In this document: in pieces, positions 1 to 5,853 of the stretch | How the letters are laid out: each line of letters starts with the position of its first letter | Numbering within the stretch: position 1 is the first letter of the stretch | Position numbers and translations under genes: made by a program | From: an uncultured Burkholderiales bacterium | GTDB lineage: Bacteria > Pseudomonadota > Gammaproteobacteria > Burkholderiales > Burkholderiaceae_C | NCBI GenBank assembly: GCA_937897495.1 | Contig: CALCBL010000646.1 | Span: forward strand, 1 to 6,286 | DNA: 6,286 nt | Reading direction: 5' to 3' | The notes under the pieces: generated by a model | What the model saw: only the letters and a program-made list of their open reading frames with translations | Database searches by the model: none | What the model was told of the DNA's origin: nothing

Positions 1-15
1 GTGCTCTTCCGATCT
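1..15 (+). other. Residual Illumina adapter sequence (not genomic)
   Basis: The first 15 bases, GTGCTCTTCCGATCT, are identical to the 3' end of the Illumina TruSeq Read 2 adapter. The leading GTG fits Read 2 rather than Read 1, whose bases before GCTCTTCCGATCT are AC. It sits exactly at the contig end, where untrimmed adapter is expected. True genomic sequence therefore begins at about position 16, and nothing should be annotated across this junction. Confidence 0.93.
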
Positions 16-133
16 TTTATGCCTTAGTGGCCTTGTGTTGTGTGCCAGAGCCTTGAGAGGCATTGCGTTTTAGATTCTTTTTAGTGGTTGAAAATTGCAT
101 GCCTGTTTGCAGAATGAAAATGTTGCCTGTCTT

Positions 134-1426
134 TTAAAAACTGTCTAACCACCTGTAGTAGCGAATGGAAGGCGCTAAAAACCAAGGATTGCCTGTGTAA
201 AAAGGACGAGTCTGGAATGGCAATCCGTCTAGGGCCGTGGTGCCTTCTTTCAAGCCCAATATTTGTTGGCCAATTCTCATGCCAAAGTAGCTTGAAGTTC
301 CCACGCCAGCGCCGCAATAACCCATGGCGTAATGCATGCCGTCATGAACCCCTGTGTGCATGAGTTCATCAAATGTGTAAGCCACAAAACCACACCAAGA
401 ATGGCTGATGCCCACATTTTTCAATTCTGGGAAAATTTCTGCCAAGTCGTGATGAAGTTTGGGGCCACTCACCCGAGGATCTGTTTCTTGGTGTGAGACT
501 CTGCCGCCAAACAAAATTCGAGTGCGATCAGGAGACGACCGGTAGTAATAAACAACGCGCCGTGTGTCACTCACAATTCGATCTTTGGGGATCAGCCTGT
601 CCATCATGCCCGGTGGTAAAGCATCTGTGGCAATCATGTAACTGCCGATGGGAATCACGCGTCTTTGAAGCCACGGCGTGAGCTTGCCTGTGTAGCCGTT
701 GGTTGCAATGACAACATTTTTCGCCTTGATGACACCTCTTGGTGTTTGAATGTGAAATTCATTGCCTATTTTTTGAATATTCATGGCAGGGCATCTGGAA
801 ATGATTTCAACCCCTGCTGAAACAGCCCTCTCAAGAAGCCCCTGGTGGTAAGCCGCTGGATCAACTGAGCAATGCTGTTCATACACAACGCCGCCCCAGT
901 AAACATCGGAGCCCAATTCTTGCCTTTGTTCTGATCGGGGAACAACATGCGCCTTCACTTCCAGCCCCTTGGGTTGGTTGGTTAGCTTGTTGGCAAGTAA
1001 TTCGTATTGTTCTGCGTTATGCGCCGCATGAAATCGACCTACTTTTCCAAAGTCGCAATCTATTTTTTCAGACCTTACAAAATGTTCAATCCATTCCAAA
1101 GAGTTCTGACCTTCCCTCAAAATGTCAAAGGCTTTTTGCGAACCATGCTGTTTTGCAAGAGAGTCATAGGTGGGCTTGATACTGGTTGAAATTTGCCCGC
1201 CATTTCGTGAACTGCAACCCCATCCTGCATCCTCCGCATCGATGACCCAAGTTGAACGCCCACCTCTGGCTGTTTGCAGCGCCGCATGAAGCCCTGTGTA
1301 GCCAGCGCCAATGACCAAGACGTCAACTGAGCTGGGTAAAGCCTTTTCCTGTGAAGCTGGTCTGGGTGTTTTTTCCCACCAGTACGGACTGAGTTTGCAA
1401 TTTTCCATGAGAGCAAGTGATGACAT
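134..1426 (-). CDS. DAO-family FAD-dependent amine/amino acid oxidoreductase (PuuB/OrdL-like)
   Basis: A complete 430-residue flavoprotein of the D-amino-acid-oxidase fold, close in length to gamma-glutamylputrescine oxidase PuuB (about 426). Family members oxidise C-N bonds of amines or N-substituted amino acids in the cytoplasm. Visible features are a tryptophan-rich N-terminus (PYWWEK, 14-19), the FAD dinucleotide motif VIGAGYTG (38-45), the flavin-contact segment SSRNGGQIS (72-80), ATNGYT (241-246), PIGSYMIAT (259-267), and a C-terminal FAD-binding stretch GYCGAGVGTSS (369-379). Cys345 in SWCG lies about where monomeric sarcosine oxidase has its covalent-flavin cysteine. An AAAGGA ribosome site (complement of 1436-1441), nine bases before the ATG, supports this start. 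The gene follows the GMC gene after only 17 bases, so the two are probably co-transcribed. No convincing terminator is seen downstream. PuuB is the nearest named relative that I recognise, but no glutamylation genes are present, so the substrate is unknown. Confidence 0.9.
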   Translation of the reverse strand: MSSLALMENCKLSPYWWEKTPRPASQEKALPSSVDVLVIGAGYTGLHAALQTARGGRSTWVIDAEDAGWGCSSRNGGQISTSIKPTYDSLAKQHGSQKAFDILREGQNSLEWIEHFVRSEKIDCDFGKVGRFHAAHNAEQYELLANKLTNQPKGLEVKAHVVPRSEQRQELGSDVYWGGVVYEQHCSVDPAAYHQGLLERAVSAGVEIISRCPAMNIQKIGNEFHIQTPRGVIKAKNVVIATNGYTGKLTPWLQRRVIPIGSYMIATDALPPGMMDRLIPKDRIVSDTRRVVYYYRSSPDRTRILFGGRVSHQETDPRVSGPKLHHDLAEIFPELKNVGISHSWCGFVAYTFDELMHTGVHDGMHYAMGYCGAGVGTSSYFGMRIGQQILGLKEGTTALDGLPFQTRPFYTGNPWFLAPSIRYYRWLDSF

Positions 1427-1443
1427 GAAAACCGTTCCTTTGG

Positions 1444-3063
1444 TTAATACTGATGATCTGCTAACACCATGTCTGCAGCTTTTTCTGCAAGCATGAGGGT
1501 GGGGGCATTGGTATTGCCCGAGGTGAGCGTGGGAAAAACGGAAGCATCAACAATCCTTAAGGACAGTAGGCCATGGGCTCTAAGCCTTGAGTCTACAACC
1601 GCATGCTCAATATGGGTTCCCATTCTGCAAGTACTCACAGGATGATAGACCGTCGATGCTCTTTCGTAAATATCAGCCATCATTTGATCGATGCTTTGCA
1701 CTTGGGGACCAGGCAAAATTTCATGGTCAATGATGCTTCCTAGTGAAGGGGTGGCAGCCAACTTTCGCAGCCACTGAGCAGCAAGAAGCATGGCGGCTTT
1801 ATCAGCTGGAGTTGAAAGTGAATTGGGCCAAATTTTAGGTGCTTCTTGTGGGTCTGAACTTTGAACCGTGATGCTGCCGCGACTTTCAGGTCGACAGGGT
1901 TGCGCACTCAACAAAAATCCTGGAAAGGCGTCGGGTGCTGTCAATTTCCGTATGCCAGGCGTGGCTTTGAGATAGCTGAGTGGTGAAAAATAAAGTTGCA
2001 AATCGGGGTGCTCAGATTGCTCAGTTGATTTACAGAAGCCGCCACCTTGGTTAATGCTCAAGGACAGGGGGCCTTGCCTTTTGGTGATGTATTGCAGCCC
2101 CGACCAAACTTGACCCCACACGCTTCCCAATTGCTTGTTCAAAGTGGGCACCTTGGCTCTGTAGATATAGTCAATGCACAAATGATCTTGCAAGTTTTGC
2201 CCCACAGCGGGGCTCTCAAGAACGAGGGGGATATTGAATTTTTGCAAGACTTGTCCCGGCCCCACACCCGACAGTTGCAGTATTTGCGGCGTATTGATGG
2301 AGCCCGCTGAGAGGATCACTTCCCGACTTGCACGAACGCTGAGCTTGATGCCATCTTGGAGGTATTCAATGCCCACTGCTTTTCGATTTTCAAAAAGTAC
2401 ACGAGAGACATGTGCGTGCGTGATGATTTTTAAATTGGATCGGCTGAGGGCGGGTTTGAGATAAGCAGTACTGGCAGATTCTCGAAAACCATTTCGTGTG
2501 GTGATTTGGTTGATGCAAACACCTTCTTGAGAATCGCCATTGATGTCAGCGTTCCTTTGAATACCTAGCTCTTCGCCGGCCTTTAAAAAGTGCTCGCATA
2601 AAGGATGGACTTGTTTCGATACGTCGCTCACATGCAAGGGGCCATCAGCACCCCTTGAGCGGCTGGGCCCGTGGGGGCTGTCTTCTAATTTTTTAAAGTA
2701 AGGCAGTACGTCTTGATAAGACCAACCCGAGTTGCCTAGGCGGGCCCAATCGTCAAAGTCACGAGCTTGGCCCCTGATAAAAACCATGGCGTTGATGGCA
2801 CTGGAGCCGCCTAGGACCTTACCCCTGGGCCAATAAGCTGATCGATGGTTCAATTGTGGATCTGGCTCAGTTTGATACATCCAGTTGACGCTTGGATTGT
2901 AAAAAGACATGCCGTAGCCAAGGGGGACCTTGAGCCAGAGCCGTTGATCGCTTCCGCCCGCTTCAAGCAACAAGACGTTAAAGCGCCCGCATGCTGAAAG
3001 TCGGTTGGCCATGACGCACCCTGCGGATCCTGCGCCTACAACAATGAAATCGAATTCGGTCAA
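1444..3063 (-). CDS. GMC-family FAD-dependent alcohol/choline-type dehydrogenase
   Basis: A 539-residue glucose-methanol-choline oxidoreductase, full length for the bacterial choline dehydrogenase/AlkJ group. These enzymes oxidise a primary alcohol to an aldehyde using bound FAD. Motifs run in the expected order: FAD fold VVGAGSAG (8-15) with Glu34 as ribose ligand; GMC signature 1, GKVLGGSSAINAMVFIRG (81-98); GMC signature 2, GSINTPQILQLSGVG (254-268); the active-site YHPVSTCRMG with probable catalytic His474; and SGNTNAPTLMLAEKAA (515-530), where Asn519 aligns with the second catalytic His/Asn. There is no signal peptide, so it is probably cytoplasmic. The start is a TTG: there is no ATG or GTG between it and the in-frame stop TGA at 3091-3093, and MTEFDFIVVGAGSAG is the usual family N-terminus. 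No good Shine-Dalgarno sequence precedes it. It is 95 bases after the regulator gene, with a probable operator in the gap, and 17 bases before the DAO-family gene. The substrate cannot be assigned: BetA-like choline oxidation is one option, but no other bet gene is visible apart from the generic aldehyde dehydrogenase. Confidence 0.92.
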   Translation of the reverse strand: MTEFDFIVVGAGSAGCVMANRLSACGRFNVLLLEAGGSDQRLWLKVPLGYGMSFYNPSVNWMYQTEPDPQLNHRSAYWPRGKVLGGSSAINAMVFIRGQARDFDDWARLGNSGWSYQDVLPYFKKLEDSPHGPSRSRGADGPLHVSDVSKQVHPLCEHFLKAGEELGIQRNADINGDSQEGVCINQITTRNGFRESASTAYLKPALSRSNLKIITHAHVSRVLFENRKAVGIEYLQDGIKLSVRASREVILSAGSINTPQILQLSGVGPGQVLQKFNIPLVLESPAVGQNLQDHLCIDYIYRAKVPTLNKQLGSVWGQVWSGLQYITKRQGPLSLSINQGGGFCKSTEQSEHPDLQLYFSPLSYLKATPGIRKLTAPDAFPGFLLSAQPCRPESRGSITVQSSDPQEAPKIWPNSLSTPADKAAMLLAAQWLRKLAATPSLGSIIDHEILPGPQVQSIDQMMADIYERASTVYHPVSTCRMGTHIEHAVVDSRLRAHGLLSLRIVDASVFPTLTSGNTNAPTLMLAEKAADMVLADHQY

Positions 3064-3092
3064 AATATTTAGGTATTGAACGCTCAGTTTTC

Positions 3093-3127
3093 ACGGACAT
3101 TGGTCTGGTGGAAAGGTCCGTTTTGAA
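3093..3127 (-). promoter_or_regulatory. Probable MocR operator and promoter upstream of the GMC-DAO operon
   Basis: Read on the minus strand, 3127-3113 is TTCAAAACGGACCTT, which matches 14 of 15 bases of TTCAAAATGGACCTT upstream of the divergent enolase-superfamily gene. A second arm in inverted orientation, ACGGACATT at 3093-3101, mirrors ACGGACCTT (complement of 3113-3121) with one mismatch and an 11-bp spacer. A possible -10 element, TAATAT (complement of 3129-3134), lies just upstream, so a protein bound here would cover the transcription start of the GMC gene. The -35 region is not recognisable. The match is seen directly; its role as an operator is inferred. Confidence 0.55.
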
Positions 3128-3158
3128 GATATTAGCAAACCACAAAAAGGCGATGAAC

Positions 3159-4673
3159 TTATGAGGTTTTCAGTTTGTGTTGATTTTCAAGGACGCTTGC
3201 CAAAACTTCAACACCTGTCTGAATTTGTTGCGGGTTGACGCCTCCAAAGCCCAAAACCAAAGCTTGCGATTTCAAAGGGGCCAGTGCATACCTGCCTAAA
3301 GGCGATGCGGTGATATTGAGAAGTTCGGCTGCTTTGGAAATTTCAATTTCTGAAAGATGTCGCGGCAGATGCGCAATGGTGTGAAGCCCGCTTCGAGTCG
3401 TTTCGACTTCAAGCAGCCCGCTGAGTCTTTGCTGCGCCACACGGATTAAAGCTTCATGCCTTTCTTCATAAATGAGTCTCATGCGCCTAACGTGTGATGA
3501 GAAATGACCTTCGTCAATAAATTCAGCAACCATTGATTGGGTATGAGAAGGCACACCTTGTAGGTAGCTGAACATAATGGTTTGAAAGGTGTCCACCAAA
3601 CTATCGGGTACCAACATGTAGCCTAGTCGCAGGGCTGGAAATAGAGATTTGCTGAAAGTGCCCACATAAATAACTTGCCCTGCGGTGTCCACACTTTTGA
3701 GCGTGGGGGGTGGATGGCTGCCAAAGAAAAATTCACCGTCATAGTCATCTTCAATGATCCAAGCCTCTGCTTTCTCTGCTGCACTCAGAAGCGCAAAACG
3801 TCGCTCAAGGCTCATGACGCTGCCCATCGGCTGTTGATGCGAGGGTGTGACAAAAGCCAATCTGAATTCAGGGCACATTCTCAAGGCGTCCTCCACCCTC
3901 AAGCCTTCGTTGTCAACCGGTACGGGAATGAGATTTGCACCGCAAGCAATCAAGCTATTTCTGGCGCCAATGGCACCAGGATTTTCAAACCATACATTTT
4001 CTCCGGGGTTGACCAAGGTGGAGCCAATCAAATGGAAGGCTTGTTGGGCACCACTCACAATGAAAATTTGCTCAGGCTCGCAAGTGATACCTCTGTTAAC
4101 TCGCAAATGAGAGGCGATGGCGCGACGTAATTGTGCGGCGCCGTTGGGGTCGCCATACCCCATGACGTCGTCGCGAGAGCCACGCATGTATTTGGCTGAA
4201 AGTCTGGCCCACTGCGCCATTGGAAAAAAATCGAAGGCGGGGAGGGCCGTGGTGAAGGCGCGAGGCGCATGCGGCAGTCTTTTGCGATCACTGAAGCGAA
4301 GAAAGGCTTGGCCCATCAATCTTGAAAGTTGAGGGTCTCTCTGATTTTGAATTTTGGTTTGTGATGCAAGGTGCTTGGGCCTTTCAGCGCTTAAAGCTTT
4401 ACTGACATAAGTTCCTGCCCCAGTTTTGGAGGTCACCAAGCTTTCAGAGGTGAGTCGATCAAAGACTTCAATGACGGTGGTTCTGGAAATGCCCAAATCT
4501 TTGGCCAAGGTTCGAGTTGCAGGCAAACGCTCTCCCGCTAAAAATCCGCCAGCCAGAATTAATTCACGCATCGCAACATAAAGCTGGGTGCTAATGGGTT
4601 GGTGCGAATTCCTGTCAAATTTGATAGAAAGCAACAAAGAACCACGCGCTCGTTTGACCATCATTGACTCCAT
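3159..4673 (-). CDS. MocR-family transcriptional regulator (GntR helix-turn-helix plus aminotransferase-like domain)
   Basis: A 504-residue chimeric regulator, the normal size for the MocR/GabR group. Residues about 25-95 form a GntR winged helix (PISTQLYVAMRELILAG, then LPATRTLAKDLGISRTTV, then GAGTYV). A linker leads to a fold-type I aminotransferase-like domain (about 140-500) with YGDPNG (173-178), FVTPSHQQPMG (274-284), EDDYDGEF (308-315) and the PLP-lysine motif GTFSKSLFPALRLGY, with Lys342 as the expected Schiff-base residue. The domain thus looks able to bind PLP and sense an amine or amino acid rather than being degenerate. The start is uncertain: the first ATG has no ribosome site, whereas GGAG (complement of 4668-4671) lies six bases before Met5 at 4661, which would give 500 residues. 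It is divergent from the enolase-superfamily gene and upstream of the GMC gene, a typical position for a local regulator. Repeats next to its start suggest autoregulation. Confidence 0.94.
   Translation of the reverse strand: MESMMVKRARGSLLLSIKFDRNSHQPISTQLYVAMRELILAGGFLAGERLPATRTLAKDLGISRTTVIEVFDRLTSESLVTSKTGAGTYVSKALSAERPKHLASQTKIQNQRDPQLSRLMGQAFLRFSDRKRLPHAPRAFTTALPAFDFFPMAQWARLSAKYMRGSRDDVMGYGDPNGAAQLRRAIASHLRVNRGITCEPEQIFIVSGAQQAFHLIGSTLVNPGENVWFENPGAIGARNSLIACGANLIPVPVDNEGLRVEDALRMCPEFRLAFVTPSHQQPMGSVMSLERRFALLSAAEKAEAWIIEDDYDGEFFFGSHPPPTLKSVDTAGQVIYVGTFSKSLFPALRLGYMLVPDSLVDTFQTIMFSYLQGVPSHTQSMVAEFIDEGHFSSHVRRMRLIYEERHEALIRVAQQRLSGLLEVETTRSGLHTIAHLPRHLSEIEISKAAELLNITASPLGRYALAPLKSQALVLGFGGVNPQQIQTGVEVLASVLENQHKLKTS
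4668..4671 (-). promoter_or_regulatory. Ribosome binding site favouring an internal start of the MocR gene
   Basis: The complement of these bases reads GGAG. It overlaps the first ATG and lies six bases before the ATG at 4661 and three before the ATG at 4664. The region before the first ATG (minus-strand TTGAAAATGAA) has no comparable motif. Translation may therefore begin at Met5 (MVKRARG), trimming four residues. Confidence 0.45.
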
Positions 4674-4675
4674 TT

Positions 4676-4716
4676 CATTTTCAAAATGGTATCACTCATT
4701 GTTCAAAATGGACCTT
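4676..4716. promoter_or_regulatory. Direct-repeat operator in the divergent MocR/enolase-superfamily promoter region
   Basis: Two near-identical direct repeats lie in the 76-bp divergent gap: CATTTTCAAAATGG at 4676-4689 and CATTGTTCAAAATGG at 4697-4711, differing by one inserted G. The shared core TTCAAAATGG starts at 4680 and 4702, 22 bp or about two helical turns apart. The first copy is also a perfect short palindrome (CATTTTCAAAATG, 4676-4688) and lies two bases upstream of the regulator's ATG. The second extends to TTCAAAATGGACCTT (4702-4716), the word found again before the GMC gene. MocR regulators such as GabR and TauR are known to bind direct repeats. A poor candidate promoter for the plus-strand operon is TTGACT (4664-4669) with TGGTAT (4687-4692), which the first repeat would overlap. 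Confidence 0.65.
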
Positions 4717-4749
4717 ATTGCCCTACCAATGCCTTGAGATCATTTGTGC

Positions 4750-5853
4750 ATGAAAATCAAACGCATTGAAACCTTCAGCAACCTCTATGTTGGTTTTACA
4801 AGGGTTACGGCGGAAGATGGTTCACAGGGATGGGGGCAGGTATCCACATACCACTCAGACATTAGCGCTCTCATTTTGCACCGTCAGGTGGCGCCCTACG
4901 CCTTGGGGCATGACATTCATGACATGGCGGGCTTGATGGCCTTGGTGCCTGAAAAAGAGCACAAGTTTCCAGGCTCTCACATGTACCGTGCCATGGGCGG
5001 CGTAGAAACTGCAGTCTGGGATTTGCTAGGAAAGTTGCAAGGCAAGCCTGTTTGCGAGTTGTTGGGGGGGCATGCCAAAACTCTGCGAGCCTATGCATCC
5101 TCCATGAAGCGTGACATCACGCCCAAAGATGAAGCGCGAAGGATGCAAGAACTCCAAGAACGTGACGGCTTTACCGCTTTTAAATTCAGAGTCGGTGCTG
5201 AATACGGCAGAGATCAAGACGAGTGGGAAGGGCGGACTGAAGAAATCGTTCCAACCCTGCGAAAGGCACTGGGTGACCAGGCTGAGTTAATGGTGGATGC
5301 CAACAGCTGTTACTCGCCCGCACGAGCTATCCAGGTTGGCCGAATTTTAGAAGCCAATGGCGTTGCGCATTTTGAAGAGCCTTGCCCCTACTGGGAGCTA
5401 GATCAAACGCGTGAAGTTCGAGAGGCTTTAAGTTTGGATGTGACGGGCGGCGAGCAAGATTGCTACTTGCCGATGTGGAAGCACATGATTGAGTCAAAGG
5501 TTGTGGACATTGTTCAACCCGATATTTGTTACATGGGCGGCATGCTTCGCAGCATGCAAGTGGCACAAATGGCACATGCTGCAGGGCTTCCTTGCACCCC
5601 CCACAGTGCCAATTGGTCTTTGGTCACATTGTTCACCATGCACTTGCTCTGCGCCATTCCCAATCCTGGAAAATATTTGGAATTTTCGATAGAGGGTGAA
5701 GATTACTACCCATGGCAGGAAGGCTTGTTTGTGCAATCGCCCTACAAAATAAAGGAAGGCCATATTTCATTGCCAGAGGGGCCAGGCTGGGGTGTTGAAA
5801 TCAATCCCGACTGGTTAAGCCGCGCGACCTATCAGGTGAGCGAGGTTAAGTAG
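4750..5853 (+). CDS. Mandelate racemase-subgroup enolase-superfamily enzyme (acid-sugar dehydratase or epimerase)
   Basis: A 367-residue, full-length enolase-superfamily protein. The family removes the proton alpha to a carboxylate with Mg2+ assistance, and most members of this subgroup dehydrate sugar acids. Numbering from the ATG, the metal ligands are Asp183 (VDAN), Glu209 (FEEP) and Glu235 (GGEQ). The Asp258 (QPD) and His285 (TPHS) pair and Glu311 (LEF) follow. The spacings 26, 26, 23 and 27 equal those of mandelate racemase Asp195/Glu221/Glu247/Asp270/His297, so the His-Asp dyad is intact. The usual KxK base motif is instead Lys145-Phe-Arg147 (FKFRVG), followed by a stretch of about seven extra residues before the first metal ligand. 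I chose ATG 4750 because MKIKRIETF is the usual family N-terminus; an in-frame TTG at 4744 is an alternative, better spaced from the weak GAGA at 4736-4739. The gene is divergent from the MocR gene and abuts the aldehyde dehydrogenase. The substrate is unknown. Confidence 0.9.
   Translation: MKIKRIETFSNLYVGFTRVTAEDGSQGWGQVSTYHSDISALILHRQVAPYALGHDIHDMAGLMALVPEKEHKFPGSHMYRAMGGVETAVWDLLGKLQGKPVCELLGGHAKTLRAYASSMKRDITPKDEARRMQELQERDGFTAFKFRVGAEYGRDQDEWEGRTEEIVPTLRKALGDQAELMVDANSCYSPARAIQVGRILEANGVAHFEEPCPYWELDQTREVREALSLDVTGGEQDCYLPMWKHMIESKVVDIVQPDICYMGGMLRSMQVAQMAHAAGLPCTPHSANWSLVTLFTMHLLCAIPNPGKYLEFSIEGEDYYPWQEGLFVQSPYKIKEGHISLPEGPGWGVEINPDWLSRATYQVSEVK

Noticed and set aside
17..100. Short minus-strand frame of 27 codons (MQFSTTKKNLKRN..., ending in TAA) after the DAO-family gene
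   Set aside because: It is short, lysine-rich and low in complexity, has no proper ribosome site (ACAGGC before the ATG), resembles no family I know, and runs almost into the adapter. Chance is the simplest explanation.
43..133. Possible terminator or repeats downstream of the DAO-family gene (GCCT-tgag-AGGC at 52-63, and repeated TTGCA words near 95-112)
   Set aside because: The stem is only four base pairs, has no T-run after it in the direction of transcription, and the repeats are short and direct rather than inverted.
2137..2146. TTCAAAGTGG inside the GMC gene, a 9/10 match to the operator core
   Set aside because: It lies within coding sequence, lacks the ACCTT extension and any paired copy, and a 9/10 match is easily reached by chance over 6 kb.
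3675..4130. A 151-codon plus-strand open frame opposite the MocR gene
   Set aside because: It lies wholly antisense to a strongly supported gene with conserved motifs, and its protein is composition-shadow-like with no recognisable domain.
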